A stretch of DNA of 64,000 nt from Mesorhizobium sp. WSM3862 (GTDB lineage Bacteria > Pseudomonadota > Alphaproteobacteria > Rhizobiales > Rhizobiaceae), in NCBI RefSeq assembly GCF_002294985.1, contig NZ_NSGE01000001.1, positions 248,001 to 312,000 on the forward strand, written 5' to 3'. Under the pieces are notes generated by a model. The model was not told the origin of the DNA. It searched no databases and saw only the letters and a program-made list of their open reading frames with translations. Below are positions 35,996-45,394 of this stretch, in pieces. Position numbers and translations under genes: made by a program. Numbering within the stretch: position 1 is the first letter of the stretch; each line of letters begins with the position of its first letter.

Positions 35996-36376
35996 ATGAA
36001 CGTTGTTTCGCATGAGGATCAGCCGCGCGAAACGTGGCGCGCCGGGGTCGAAACCCGCATGCATGTTGCCGCCGCCAATGGCGCGGCGGGCCTTTGCATA
36101 TTCGAGCAGTGGGTCGGACCGGGTTCCGGCGCACCAACGCATGCGCATAAAGTCGAGGAAGTACTGACGGTGATTGCCGGCGAAGCCGAAATGTGGGTCG
36201 ACGACCGACGGGCCGTGCTTGCCGCCGGGCAGTCCCTGATCATCCCCGCGCACCGCAAGCATGGCTTTCGAAACGTGGCTTCCGGCACGCTTCACATCCA
36301 TGCCGTGCTCGCATCGCCAATCTTCGAGGCAAGCTTCGACGGAGCGGCGGAGCCGGTGAGACGCTGGACGGCCTAA
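35996..36376 (+). CDS. Small cupin-domain protein
   Basis: A 126-residue single beta-barrel. The metal-binding cupin residues are visible in PGSGAPTHAHKVEEVLTVIA (two His and Glu) and in IIPAHRKHGFRN (third His). Its function is unknown; such proteins are often isomerases, dioxygenases or sensors. It is divergent from ssb, and a possible operator of the next gene lies 19 bp after its stop. Confidence 0.82.
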   Translation: MNVVSHEDQPRETWRAGVETRMHVAAANGAAGLCIFEQWVGPGSGAPTHAHKVEEVLTVIAGEAEMWVDDRRAVLAAGQSLIIPAHRKHGFRNVASGTLHIHAVLASPIFEASFDGAAEPVRRWTA

Positions 36377-36395
36377 AACGGCGCTTGCCAAACCA

Positions 36396-36411
36396 ATAAG
36401 TATCGACTTAT
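36396..36411. promoter_or_regulatory. Candidate ArsR-family operator
   Basis: ATAAGT-ATCG-ACTTAT has perfect 6-bp arms and sits 9 bp before the ArsR gene start, overlapping where a ribosome-binding site would be. The position and AT-rich symmetry fit an autoregulated ArsR site. Confidence 0.6.
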
Positions 36412-36420
36412 GCTTTGCGC

Positions 36421-36735
36421 ATGATCGAAGCAGAGATTTTCCGGGCCCTGGCCGATCCGACACGCCGCGCCGTCTACGAGCGGCTCGCGGCCGGCGAATT
36501 GACGGTGTCCGAGCTGCGCGCCGGCGTGAGCGTGTCGCAGCCGGCCGTCTCGCAGCATCTTGCCGTGCTGCGCGGCGCCGGACTGGTGATCGAGAGGCGC
36601 GCCGGTCGCAACGCCTATTACCGCGCCGACCCTCAAGGGCTCGATCCCTTGCTCGGCTGGATCGAACGCTACCGCGCCTTCTGGCCGGAGCGCATCGAGC
36701 GTTTGAAGCGGGTTCTAAAGGAAATGGACCAATGA
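36421..36735 (+). CDS. ArsR-family transcriptional repressor
   Basis: A 104-residue winged-helix protein (IFRALADPTRRAVYERLAAG, recognition helix SVSQPAVSQHLAVLRGAGLV, wing RRAGRNAYYRADPQGL). It has no cysteine-rich metal site, so it belongs to the SdpR-like branch that pairs with SRPBCC proteins rather than the metal sensors. The ATG at 36421 is chosen; a TTG two codons earlier is also open. It overlaps the next gene as ATGA. Confidence 0.9.
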   Translation: MIEAEIFRALADPTRRAVYERLAAGELTVSELRAGVSVSQPAVSQHLAVLRGAGLVIERRAGRNAYYRADPQGLDPLLGWIERYRAFWPERIERLKRVLKEMDQ

Positions 36736-37223
36736 CGACTACCAAACACCCGGCAGCGGCCAACGCGCCGCTCAGCTTCGAATGCGAGCTTCCCGATCCG
36801 CCGGAAAAAGTCTGGCGGGCGCTCACCGAGCCGGAACTGCTCGCCGCCTGGCTGATGCCCAACGACATCAAGCCAGCGATCGGCGAGCGCTTTGCCTTTG
36901 CCGGACCAAACGCGCCGATCGAGTGCGAAGTGCTCGAGGCCGAGCCCGGCAAGCTGCTGCGCTATTCCTGGCGCGAGCGACCGGGCGTGGACGCTGCCGA
37001 CCGGCTACCGGCATTCGACGGTCCCATCTTCGACAGCATTGTCACCTTCACGCTCGCGCGCACGGTTTCCGGCGGCACGCATCTCAGCATCGTCCATGAT
37101 GGTTTCGCGACGGTCGCGCAACCTGTCGTCGCCGTTTCCGGCGCCGGCTGCGGGATTTCGCTCCACGCGCGCAAGAGCCCAGCTGCCGCCAACGCGCCAA
37201 GCATGATGCTGCGCGCGGCTTGA
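36732..37223 (+). CDS. SRPBCC (AHSA1-like) domain protein
   Basis: A 163-residue START-like fold protein with the family opening [20 protein letters not shown], then [19 protein letters not shown] and [11 protein letters not shown], and the helix-forming C-terminal part. The C-terminus after DGFATV is unusually alanine-rich and may be altered relative to homologs, which normally continue with a GWxxxL segment. It is coupled to the ArsR gene, a common pairing in which the SRPBCC protein may bind a small lipophilic ligand. Confidence 0.82.
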   Translation: MTTTKHPAAANAPLSFECELPDPPEKVWRALTEPELLAAWLMPNDIKPAIGERFAFAGPNAPIECEVLEAEPGKLLRYSWRERPGVDAADRLPAFDGPIFDSIVTFTLARTVSGGTHLSIVHDGFATVAQPVVAVSGAGCGISLHARKSPAAANAPSMMLRAA

Positions 37224-37246
37224 CTAAAGGACCGAGGAGATCTGCG

Positions 37247-37852
37247 ATGAGCGCCTTTGCCAATCTCGTGCCGATGGTGATCGAGCAGTCGAGCCGCGGC
37301 GAACGCGCCTTCGACATTTTCTCGCGGCTGCTGCGCGAACGCATCGTTTTCATCAACGGTGAGATCAATGACGGCGTGTCGGCGCTGGTCTGCGCGCAAC
37401 TCCTGTCGCTGGAATCGGACCATCCCGACAAGGAGATATCGATCTACATCAACTCGCCGGGCGGCGTGGTGACCAGCGGCTTCGCCATCTACGACACTAT
37501 GCAGTACATCTCCTGCCCGGTGTCGACGGTGTGCATGGGCTTTGCCGCCTCGATGGGTTCATTCCTGTTGATGGCAGGCTCGCCCGGTCGGCGCATCGCG
37601 CTGCCCAACACCAGGATCGTGCTGCATCAGCCGCTCGGCGGCTTCCAGGGCCAGGCCTCCGATATCCAGCGCCATGCCGAGGACATCCTGCGCACCAAGC
37701 GCCACATGACGGAGCTTTACGCCAAGCATTGCGGCCGGAGCTATGACGAGGTCGAGCGCACGCTCGACCGCGACTATTTCATGACCGCCGAGGAAGCAAA
37801 GGCGTGGGGCCTCGTCGACCATGTCTACGATACGCGCAAGAAGGCGGCCTGA
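37247..37852 (+). CDS. clpP: ATP-dependent Clp protease proteolytic subunit (paralog)
   Basis: A 201-residue serine protease subunit that forms the degradation chamber for ClpX or ClpA. The catalytic residues are all present: Ser in [11 protein letters not shown], His in [10 protein letters not shown] and Asp in [29 protein letters not shown] and [20 protein letters not shown] are typical. No clpX or tig is adjacent, so this is an additional clpP copy, as is common in rhizobia. The ATG at 37247 has GAGGAG upstream. Confidence 0.92.
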   Translation: MSAFANLVPMVIEQSSRGERAFDIFSRLLRERIVFINGEINDGVSALVCAQLLSLESDHPDKEISIYINSPGGVVTSGFAIYDTMQYISCPVSTVCMGFAASMGSFLLMAGSPGRRIALPNTRIVLHQPLGGFQGQASDIQRHAEDILRTKRHMTELYAKHCGRSYDEVERTLDRDYFMTAEEAKAWGLVDHVYDTRKKAA

Positions 37853-37915
37853 CCGCGCGGCAAATTGATTGCCGCGCGGCTGGCCTCGCCGCCGGCGCGC
37901 CTCTATAGTTCGCGC

Positions 37916-38200
37916 ATGATCCGAGCGCGTTCCTTGACGAATCTGGGTATTGCCGTTGTCGCAGTCGCCGGCGTGCTTGCGGTCGGCACCGCCGCTTTTG
38001 CCGACGACAATTCGACACAAAAACTGCCCGGCGTGAGCAGCGACTACCGTATCGCCAAGCCCGCGCCGCAGCCCGAGCCTGACGACGCACTGCCAGCCGG
38101 CAGCAACGGCACGTTCAAGATCGGCGACACCGATGTCAGGATTTCGGGCAGCATAACCATCGACATGGCAACGGGCGGCATCAGGCCTCCCAACCACTGA
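37916..38200 (+). CDS. Small exported hypothetical protein
   Basis: A 94-residue protein with a signal peptide (ARSLTNLGIAVVAVAGVLAV, cleavage after AAFA). The mature part is short (DDNSTQKLPGVSSDYRIAKP, then proline-rich, then IGDTDVRISGSITIDMATGG). The last part resembles the porin-like or beta-strand repeat tail of small rhizobial exported proteins, but I assign no family. A strong terminator follows. Confidence 0.7.
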   Translation: MIRARSLTNLGIAVVAVAGVLAVGTAAFADDNSTQKLPGVSSDYRIAKPAPQPEPDDALPAGSNGTFKIGDTDVRISGSITIDMATGGIRPPNH

Positions 38201-38252
38201 AGCTTACCCCGCATTGCGGACGCCGGCGACGGACCTCCGACTCGCAAAATGC

Positions 38253-38289
38253 AAGCCCCGCCACTGCTTCCGCAGGTGGACGGGGCTTT
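38253..38289 (+). terminator. Intrinsic terminator
   Basis: AAGCCCCGCCACTGC pairs with GCAGGTGGACGGGGCTT (one bulge and one mismatch) and ends in TTT. It closes the small exported-protein transcript 53 bp after its stop. Confidence 0.75.
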
Positions 38290-38786
38290 CATGGATCTGA
38301 AACCCAATTTTAGCCGGGAGTGGACTGCCGGCGTTCTGTTTCGGATGCAACGCGGCTTTCAGCCGACGATCCGACTATGGTCTCTGATTGTAGGAATCGG
38401 CAGGTCACGTTTTTCGGGTGGCGCTCACGCCTACCCTGGCACTATGCCCGCCGCGGCTCCATCGCTTCGTGGAGCCTCAAGGGACTGTCCGGTGGCGTCA
38501 TGCTCCGCTCCTGGTCCGTTGTGGCAATGTCGTCCGAAGCGCAAATCGCTGAAGCCTGCGGCGTCTCGCAGGCCACCTCTGGGTGACGAGGCCATCGACA
38601 GACGGCCGGCTTCGTTGACGCCTTTGAGACTGCCCCCATGGGTCCGAGACGTCAACCGTTGAAGAGCCGGTTACAGAAAAATGTGATCGCTTGGAGGTTA
38701 CGTCCAGGTAAGTCGAATGCCTTCGACTGATCGGTCGCGACGGTTTTTGCAGCCGCTGTTTCCACAGCGCTTTGTCAGGAGGGTGT
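38290..38786. other. Gene-poor region upstream of uvrA, about 500 bp
   Basis: Open frames on both strands (for instance 38320-38586 plus and 38431-38655 minus) have no recognisable domain, signal peptide or ribosome site. The sequence is GC-rich but not gene-like. Possible contents are a decayed gene or a non-coding RNA; I could not match it to RNase P RNA, tmRNA or 6S RNA signatures. Confidence 0.35.
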
Positions 38787-38801
38787 TCGGCCTTTGTTCT
38801 T
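38787..38801. promoter_or_regulatory. LexA (SOS) box upstream of uvrA
   Basis: GTTC-GGCCTTT-GTTC is a perfect match to GTTC-N7-GTTC, 149 bp before the uvrA start. Together with the box before ssb it indicates LexA control of both genes. Confidence 0.8.
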
Positions 38802-38949
38802 TCCGCTTGCCCGCTCGCGCGAAAGGCGGTTAAACGCTTTGGTCGAGATTGTGGCGTCTCTCGACGCGGCGACGAGATTACCTACATAGGGGATGGCCGG
38901 GACAAACCCGCCAATCCAGCAAATTCCAGACCTGAGGCGGCGACCGGCG

Positions 38950-41871
38950 ATGGCCGACCAAAAATATCTTTCCATTCGCGGCGCGCGCGAACACAATCTC
39001 AAGAATGTCGATCTCGACCTGCCGCGCGACAGCCTGATCGTCATGACCGGCCTGTCGGGGTCCGGCAAGTCATCGCTTGCCTTCGACACCATCTATGCCG
39101 AGGGTCAGCGTCGCTATGTCGAAAGCCTTTCGGCCTATGCCCGCCAGTTCCTGGAAATGATGCAGAAGCCGGACGTCGACCAGATCGACGGCTTGTCTCC
39201 CGCCATCTCGATCGAGCAGAAGACGACATCGCGCAACCCGCGCTCGACAGTCGGCACCGTCACCGAAATCTACGACTATATGCGCCTGCTCTTCGCCCGC
39301 GTCGGCATTCCCTATTCGCCGGCCACCGGCCTGCCGATCGAAAGCCAGACGGTCAGCCAGATGGTTGACCGCGTGCTGGCGCTGGACGAGGGCACGCGTC
39401 TCTACCTGCTGGCGCCGATCGTGCGCGGCCGCAAGGGCGAATACCGCAAGGAACTTCTGGAGCTGCAGAAGAAGGGTTTCCAGCGCGTCAAGGTTGACGG
39501 CGTCTTCTACGAGATCGCCGACGTGCCGGCGCTGGACAAGAAATACAAGCACGACATCGACGTGGTCGTCGACCGCATCGTCGTTCGCGGCGATCTGGCG
39601 ACGCGGCTTGCGGATTCGATGGAGACGGCGCTGAAGCTCGCCGACGGTCTTGCCGTGGCCGAGTTCGCCGACAAGCCGCTCGACGCCAGCCAGACGGGCG
39701 AGGACTCGGTCAACAAGTCGAAGAACGAGACGCATGAGCGCATCATGTTCTCGGAAAAATTCGCCTGCCCGGTGTCCGGCTTCACCATTCCCGAGATCGA
39801 GCCCAGGCTGTTCTCCTTCAACAATCCGTTCGGCGCCTGCCCGACCTGCGACGGCCTCGGCAGCCAGCGCGCCATCGACGCCAACCTCATTGTGCCGGAC
39901 GAGAATGTCTCGCTGCGCGACGGCGCCATCAGCCCGTGGGCGAAATCGACCTCGCCCTATTACGCGCAGACGCTTGAGGCCTTGGGCAAGGCCTATGGCT
40001 TCAAGCTCGGCGACAAGTTCAAGGATCTGAGCGCCGAGGCGCAGCAGGCGGTGCTGCACGGCACGGGCGAGCGCGAGATCACCTTCCAGTATGACGACGG
40101 CCTGCGCTCCTACAAAACGACCAAGACTTTCGAGGGCGTCATCCCCAACCTCGACCGGCGCTGGAAGGAAACGGAATCGGCCTGGATGCGCGAGGAGATC
40201 GAGCGCTTCATGTCGGCCACCCCCTGCCCCGCCTGCAACGGCTACCGGCTGAAGCCGGAAGCGCTCTCGGTCAAGATCGCCGGCAGGCACATCGGCGAGG
40301 TCACGGAGCTGTCGATCCGCAAGGCCGACCGGTGGTTCACCGATCTGCCGGCGCAGCTCAACGAGAAGCAGAATGAGATCGCCGTCCGGGTGCTGAAGGA
40401 AATCCGCGAGCGCCTGCGTTTCTTGAACGATGTCGGCCTCGACTATCTGACGTTGTCGCGCAATTCCGGCACGCTGTCGGGCGGCGAGAGCCAGCGCATT
40501 CGTTTGGCTTCGCAGATCGGCTCCGGCTTGACGGGCGTGCTCTACGTGCTGGACGAGCCGTCTATCGGTCTGCACCAGCGCGACAATGCCCGCCTGCTCG
40601 ATACGCTGAAGCACCTGCGCGACATCGGCAACACGGTGATCGTCGTCGAGCATGACGAGGACGCCATCCTGCATGCCGACTATGTCGTCGATATCGGCCC
40701 CGCCGCCGGCATCCATGGCGGTGAGATCATCGCGCAAGGCACGCCGCAGCAGATCATGGCGACGCCCGCCTCGATCACCGGCAAGTATTTGTCGGGCGAG
40801 CTCGAGGTCGCGACGCCGGCGGTGCGCCGCGAGGCGAAAAAGAACCGGCGTATCAAGGTCATCGGCGCGCGCGGCAACAATTTGAAGAACGTCACGGCGG
40901 AGATCCCGCTCGGCACTTTCACCTGCGTCACCGGCGTCTCCGGCGGCGGCAAGTCGACCTTCCTGATCGAGACGCTGTTCAAGGCGGCCTCACGCCGCAT
41001 CATGGGCTCGCGCGAGCATCCGGCCGAGCATGATCGCATCGAAGGCCTGGAGTTCCTCGACAAGGTCATCGATATCGACCAGTCGCCGATCGGCCGCACG
41101 CCACGCTCCAACCCCGCCACTTATACCGGCGCCTTCACGCCGATCCGCGATTGGTTCGCCGGTCTGCCGGAGGCTAAGGCGCGCGGCTATCAGCCGGGCC
41201 GTTTCTCCTTCAACGTCAAGGGCGGCCGCTGCGAGGCGTGCCAAGGCGACGGCGTCATCAAGATCGAGATGCACTTCCTGCCCGACGTCTACGTCACCTG
41301 CGACGTCTGCCATGGCAAGCGCTACAACCGCGAGACGCTGGACGTGCTGTTCAAGGGCAAGTCGATCGCCGACGTGCTCGACATGACGGTGGAGGAAGGC
41401 GTCGAGTTCTTCTCGGCGGTGCCCGGCGTGCGCGACAAGCTCGAGACGCTGAAGCAGGTCGGGCTCGGCTACATCCATATCGGCCAGCAGGCGACGACGC
41501 TCTCAGGCGGCGAGGCGCAGCGCATCAAGCTGGCCAAGGAACTGTCGCGCAAGGCGACCGGGAAGACGCTCTACATCCTCGATGAGCCGACCACCGGCCT
41601 GCATTTCCACGACGTCGCCAAGCTTCTCGAAGTGCTGCATGAGCTGGTCGACCAGGGCAACACGGTGGTGGTGATCGAGCACAACCTCGAAGTCATCAAG
41701 ACCGCCGACTGGGTGCTCGACCTCGGCCCCGAAGGCGGCGACGGCGGTGGCGAGCTGGTAGCCTCCGGCACGCCGGAAGCGATCGTGCGCGAAAAGCGCA
41801 GCTACACCGGCCAGTTCCTGAAGGAGCTTCTGGAGCGGCGCCCCGGGGGCAAGCGCGAAGCGGCCGAGTGA
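38950..41871 (+). CDS. uvrA: Excinuclease ABC subunit A
   Basis: Damage-recognition ATPase of nucleotide excision repair; works as a dimer that delivers UvrB. The 973-residue protein has two ABC modules: Walker [13 protein letters not shown] near residue 35 and [11 protein letters not shown] in the second half, signatures [12 protein letters not shown] and [12 protein letters not shown], and the [11 protein letters not shown] and [11 protein letters not shown]alker B regions. Zinc modules are CPVSG...CPTC (first) and CEAC...CDVC (second). The start MADQKYLSI is preferred over an ATG 57 bp upstream. Confidence 0.97.
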   Translation: MADQKYLSIRGAREHNLKNVDLDLPRDSLIVMTGLSGSGKSSLAFDTIYAEGQRRYVESLSAYARQFLEMMQKPDVDQIDGLSPAISIEQKTTSRNPRSTVGTVTEIYDYMRLLFARVGIPYSPATGLPIESQTVSQMVDRVLALDEGTRLYLLAPIVRGRKGEYRKELLELQKKGFQRVKVDGVFYEIADVPALDKKYKHDIDVVVDRIVVRGDLATRLADSMETALKLADGLAVAEFADKPLDASQTGEDSVNKSKNETHERIMFSEKFACPVSGFTIPEIEPRLFSFNNPFGACPTCDGLGSQRAIDANLIVPDENVSLRDGAISPWAKSTSPYYAQTLEALGKAYGFKLGDKFKDLSAEAQQAVLHGTGEREITFQYDDGLRSYKTTKTFEGVIPNLDRRWKETESAWMREEIERFMSATPCPACNGYRLKPEALSVKIAGRHIGEVTELSIRKADRWFTDLPAQLNEKQNEIAVRVLKEIRERLRFLNDVGLDYLTLSRNSGTLSGGESQRIRLASQIGSGLTGVLYVLDEPSIGLHQRDNARLLDTLKHLRDIGNTVIVVEHDEDAILHADYVVDIGPAAGIHGGEIIAQGTPQQIMATPASITGKYLSGELEVATPAVRREAKKNRRIKVIGARGNNLKNVTAEIPLGTFTCVTGVSGGGKSTFLIETLFKAASRRIMGSREHPAEHDRIEGLEFLDKVIDIDQSPIGRTPRSNPATYTGAFTPIRDWFAGLPEAKARGYQPGRFSFNVKGGRCEACQGDGVIKIEMHFLPDVYVTCDVCHGKRYNRETLDVLFKGKSIADVLDMTVEEGVEFFSAVPGVRDKLETLKQVGLGYIHIGQQATTLSGGEAQRIKLAKELSRKATGKTLYILDEPTTGLHFHDVAKLLEVLHELVDQGNTVVVIEHNLEVIKTADWVLDLGPEGGDGGGELVASGTPEAIVREKRSYTGQFLKELLERRPGGKREAAE

Positions 41872-41906
41872 GCGAGTGGGCCGGCAAGCGTTTGGAACAG
41901 TCTCAA

Positions 41907-42371
41907 ATGAAGATCAGGCAGGCGCTTACAGGTGATCTCCAAGCTGTCGTCGCGATAACCACGGACGCCTACGCCCCCTACACCGCCCTGTTCGGCGCCC
42001 CGCCGATCCCGGTGACCGAGGACTATGCGCCACGTATTACGCGCGGAGAGGTCTGGCTGCTGGAGGATGGTTCCGATCTGGCCGGGCTGCTTGTCCTCGA
42101 GCGGCACGACGATCATGCCATGATCTTCAGCGTTGCCGTTTCGCCGGCCTTCCAGGGCAGGAGACTCGGCATCGCGCTGCTCGACTTCGCCGACGAACAG
42201 GCGCGGTCATGGGGCGTGCCGGAGGTGCGCCTCTACACCAATTCGCGCATGGAGCGGAACATCGCGCTCTATTCGGCTTACGGCTATCGGGAAACGGGTC
42301 GCCGCGCCAACCCATACCGGCCAGGATGGATATTGGTCGACATGGCCAAGCCGGTCGACAAAGCAGCCTGA
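41907..42371 (+). CDS. GNAT-family N-acetyltransferase
   Basis: A 154-residue acetyltransferase (MKIRQALTGDLQAVVAITTD; acetyl-CoA loop VSPAFQGRRLGIALLDFADE; then LYTNSRMERNIALYSAYGY). Substrate unknown. A GTG at 41868 that overlaps the uvrA stop would add 13 residues; the ATG at 41907 begins at the usual GNAT first strand and is preferred. It is probably cotranscribed with uvrA. Confidence 0.87.
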   Translation: MKIRQALTGDLQAVVAITTDAYAPYTALFGAPPIPVTEDYAPRITRGEVWLLEDGSDLAGLLVLERHDDHAMIFSVAVSPAFQGRRLGIALLDFADEQARSWGVPEVRLYTNSRMERNIALYSAYGYRETGRRANPYRPGWILVDMAKPVDKAA

Positions 42372-42401
42372 GCCGCATTCAAAACTCGGAGGAGGAAGAC
42401 G

Positions 42402-43205
42402 ATGAGCCAAGGAAAGATCCGCTCCGGCATGGGCGGCTGGACCTTCGAGCCCTGGGACACCTCCTTCTATCCGGACAAGCTCGCCAAGGCCAAGCAGTTG
42501 CACTATGCCAGCCGCCAGGTGCCGAGCATCGAGGTCAACGGCACCTATTATTCCAGCTTCAAGGAGCCGACCTTCGTCAAGTGGGCGAACGATACGCCGG
42601 ACGGCTTCGTCTTTTCGCTCAAGGGCAACCGCTTCGTCACCAACCGCCGCGTGCTTGGCGAGGCCGGGGAATCGATAATGCGCTTCCTCGGCTCGGGCAT
42701 TGTCGCGCTCGGCGACAAGCTGGGACCGATCCTGTGGCAGTTCGCGCCGACGAAGAAGTTCGACGCGGACGATCTCGAGGCCTTCCTGAAGCTGCTGCCC
42801 GACAAGCAGGACGGCGTGCCGCTGCGCCATGCGCTCGAAGTGCGGCATGACAGCTTCATTGTGCCGGAATTTCCGGCTCTGGCGCGCAAATACAATGCCG
42901 CCATCGTCTATGCCGACCACGCCAAATATCCGGCGATCGCCGACGTCACCGGCGATTTCGTCTATGCCCGCCTGCAAACCGGCAGCGACGACAATCCCGA
43001 TTGCTACACGCCGAAAGGGCTCGACGAATGGGCGGGCCGCGTCAAGACCTGGGCGGAAGGCGGGCAGCCGGCCGACCTGCCGCGCGCCGATCCCAAGACC
43101 GACGCGCCGGTCAAGCCGCGCGACGTGTTCGCCTATTTCATAAGCGAGGGCAAAGTGCGCGCGCCATTCGGTGCCATGGCACTGATGAAGCGGGTCGCCG
43201 CCTAA
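42402..43205 (+). CDS. DUF72 family protein
   Basis: A 267-residue protein of the YecE/DUF72 family with a TIM-barrel-like fold. Typical strings are RSGMGGWTFEPWDTSFYPDK, YASRQVPSIEVNGTYYSSFK, FVFSLKGNRFVTNRRVLGEA, LGPILWQFAPTKKFD and DFVYARLQTG. Some homologs have been suggested to be endonuclease-like, without proof. GGAGGAAGACG gives a good ribosome site, 30 bp after the GNAT gene. Confidence 0.9.
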   Translation: MSQGKIRSGMGGWTFEPWDTSFYPDKLAKAKQLHYASRQVPSIEVNGTYYSSFKEPTFVKWANDTPDGFVFSLKGNRFVTNRRVLGEAGESIMRFLGSGIVALGDKLGPILWQFAPTKKFDADDLEAFLKLLPDKQDGVPLRHALEVRHDSFIVPEFPALARKYNAAIVYADHAKYPAIADVTGDFVYARLQTGSDDNPDCYTPKGLDEWAGRVKTWAEGGQPADLPRADPKTDAPVKPRDVFAYFISEGKVRAPFGAMALMKRVAA

Positions 43206-43412
43206 ACTGCCGCGGCTCTTTGTTGGAACGCCCGAAGTTTGCCCGGCGCGGAACGCCGTCGGCGGTTGGCTTGTCGGAACCTGCCGGCCATCTTGACCGT
43301 TCTGTCCCAGCCGATCGCAAGGTCGGCCGAGGGTTATCTCGCCGAAAGATCGGTACGGCGACCTCGCGAAACGCTCGCCACATCCCGCAGCGTCGGAAAG
43401 GAGCGAGGGAAG

Positions 43413-43667
43413 ATGACCGTTATCCTTGGTGCGTTGCTTACCATCGCAGGCGTCGTCTACATGGCAGGCGCCACTTTGAGGCGCGGACGCCTGAGTGACC
43501 CGGCATCTACAGCGCCGGACCGTCCGGCGCCGAACCTGGCAACACCAGGCCCCACACTGGAGCCGCGGCGACGCGGACTCCGTTTCCTCGGCCTGTTTCA
43601 GAATTGGCCAGGTCTGGTGATGATGGCGGTCGGCATCATACTGCTGTTGTCGGTGTTCGTCATCTGA
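43413..43667 (+). CDS. Small two-helix membrane protein
   Basis: An 84-residue hypothetical protein with an N-terminal hydrophobic helix (VILGALLTIAGVVYMAGAT), a proline-rich middle (PDRPAPNLATPGPTLEPRRR) and a C-terminal helix (PGLVMMAVGIILLLSVFVI). The ATG at 43413 has GAGCGAGGGAAG upstream; the frame above it is GC-rich filler. No family is recognised. Confidence 0.65.
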   Translation: MTVILGALLTIAGVVYMAGATLRRGRLSDPASTAPDRPAPNLATPGPTLEPRRRGLRFLGLFQNWPGLVMMAVGIILLLSVFVI

Positions 43668-43775
43668 CCTTACGGAATGTCGGAGTCTTCGCTCGCAGCC
43701 GCGTGCTCGACATCCACCGCAGCGCCTGAAGCTCAGAGCAATTCCGGAACGGTTGAAGTCTTGCTGCTCAAACCG

Positions 43776-43952
43776 TCAGTGGTGCCCGATCACTTCGTTA
43801 TAGGCGTCGAGGTCGACGTAAAAAACCTTGGTTATTTCGCCGAGCAGATCATCCTCGTCGTAGCCCTGCGACATCAGGATGTTGATCGCCGTCATGATAT
43901 CGACCCGCTCGGTCAGCCGCCGCTTCTGATAGTCCTCGACAAAACGTTCCAT
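43776..43952 (-). CDS. Small conserved acidic protein
   Basis: A 58-residue protein (MERFVEDYQKRRLTERVDIM, then INILMSQGYDEDDLLGEITK and VFYVDLDAYNEVI). It has GGGGAAGG immediately before the ATG and is mostly helical and acidic. I recognise no named family. It stands alone in a gene-poor stretch. Confidence 0.65.
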   Translation of the reverse strand: MERFVEDYQKRRLTERVDIMTAINILMSQGYDEDDLLGEITKVFYVDLDAYNEVIGHH

Positions 43953-44147
43953 CGCCTTCCCCTGGCAAGCTTTTGTTGGACGCATCGACCGACAATCACT
44001 GCGGGGAAAGCTAGGCAGGCTTGCTTGCGCGGACCTTGCGGGCGGAGCCCGCGCCATCCCCCTTCATCTCGACTGATACGGAAAGAGCCCGACTCACCAA
44101 GGCCATGAAAAGACTAGCATGCGCTATTGGTCGCGCCAGAGCCGTCG

Positions 44148-44240
44148 AACACTTCGTCATCCTTCCGCGTAACGACTCGAACCGGAGCGAAGACCCAAGG
44201 ATCCATTCCGTTACTTGGAAGCGTCATTAACGGTGCATAA
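44148..44240. repeat. REP-like dispersed repeat candidate
   Basis: CACTTCGTCATCCTTCCGCG followed by ACCCAAGGATCCATTCCGTT has inverted cores ATCCTT/AAGGAT about 35 bp apart. It resembles the palindromic 'CGTCATCCTAGGG...ACCCTAGGATCC' intergenic repeats I associate with Mesorhizobium chromosomes. The copy is imperfect. Confidence 0.45.
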
Positions 44241-44310
44241 TCCGCAATGATCTAGGCGTCCGCACGAGGAATCTATTCTGCATCGCGAGACCGGCGACGG
44301 CGTGCGTAGC

Positions 44311-44606
44311 TTCGGCCGCTTCACCAGCGCCCGCCCGAGTGGCGAGCTGCCGCTGGTCACCGCACAGGTCGCCGCCGCGCCGCGAAGGCATCTGCCTCAG
44401 CACCGCAAACACCTCGAAGACATGCGAAGGAATGTTGCGGTCGCCGCGCCGAAGCGGCGCGAAGCCGGACTTCAGATTTTCGAGGACCGTGAGCAGCGGA
44501 GAAATCTCCCTGCCCTGCGGCACGATGCGATGCCCGACCGGGCGCGGTCATACGCCGCGCTCCGGTCGAGCGCCTTCCCCTCGAAGGCAACCCTTCCGCT
44601 CGTCAA
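44311..44606 (-). pseudogene. urtE: Decayed urea ABC transporter ATPase (urtE) remnant
   Basis: On the minus strand, two frames give pieces of a UrtE-like ATPase. Upstream (44606 to about 44530) reads LTSGRVAFEGKALDRSAAYD. A one-base loss then shifts frame, and from 44523 it reads PQGREISPLLTVLENLKSGF, then APLRRGDRNIPSHVFEVFAV and SRRGGDLCGDQRQLA. The last piece is a ruined LSGGQQQQLA signature with a codon missing, and a one-base insertion ends the similarity near GRALV. There is no Walker A or Walker B. Only about 100 of some 230 residues remain, so it cannot be functional. No other urt gene is nearby. Confidence 0.8.
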
Positions 44607-44893
44607 CCGGTGATGGTTGACGATCCGATCTCATCAAACTTGGTTGCAAGCGACGTGCCAAACGCGGACGCATGCGGGGATCAGGAGAAATAGTCATTAA
44701 ATACAAACACTTAGCGCTTGAAAAGCGAATAAAACGACGCCGATCAAGCACCCTGGGTTTGAGAAAACGTTGCGCAACTCTGCCTAGATTTTGCCCAAAT
44801 TATGAAATTGCCCAATGCTTAATCTCGTCTCCCTGCCGGCACTCGCCGGCCAGTTGCGGGGCAGCGGCAAAATGGGGCAAGGTCGCCGCCGAA

Positions 44894-45298
44894 ATGAGCG
44901 ACCGCATGGCCTTCCCGATTCGCATTCTTCTGAGCTTGCTGCTTCTTGCGTCGGCCGTGGGCAAGGCCCGCGCGGACTTCGCCGAAGGCAAGCTTCCGGA
45001 CGGCGTCTATCATTGCGAGGTCTATCTGCTCGGCCTCTTCATCAATCTCGGCGACATCACCATCAAGGGCAATGTCTATAGCGGCCCAGTGACCTTCGGC
45101 ACGTCGGGAACCTACAACTACCAGATGGACGCCAATGGCGAGATCAGCTGGCTCGGCCCGCTCGGCGGCTATACGAGCGGCGGCAACTCGATCTCGCTGA
45201 CACAGGCGACGCTCGACGATCCAGGCGCTCCCTCCTTCGACATCATCATGAAGCAGCAGGACGGCGCCTTTACCGCCTCCACCTGCACGAAACATTGA
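44894..45298 (+). CDS. Exported hypothetical protein
   Basis: A 134-residue protein with a signal peptide (FPIRILLSLLLLASAVGKAR, cleavage near RA-DFAEG). The mature part reads LPDGVYHCEVYLLGLFINLG, DITIKGNVYSGPVTFGTSGT and PSFDIIMKQQDGAFTASTCT, beta-rich with two cysteines that could pair. Its function is unknown. The start could also be the ATG at 44906. The upstream 200 bp is AT-rich compared with the rest of the window. Confidence 0.7.
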   Translation: MSDRMAFPIRILLSLLLLASAVGKARADFAEGKLPDGVYHCEVYLLGLFINLGDITIKGNVYSGPVTFGTSGTYNYQMDANGEISWLGPLGGYTSGGNSISLTQATLDDPGAPSFDIIMKQQDGAFTASTCTKH

Positions 45299-45394
45299 TC
45301 GAACAAGGAACTTCGCTTCGATGCTGCGCACAACCTGCCGCTTTATCTGCGGGTCGCCGGCCGACAGCCGAGGGGCAGTTGAAGCGGAAACCGC

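Noticed and set aside
38249..38662. Plus-strand open frame of 137 codons
   Set aside because: It begins inside a strong terminator hairpin, has no ribosome site and shows no domain or signal peptide.
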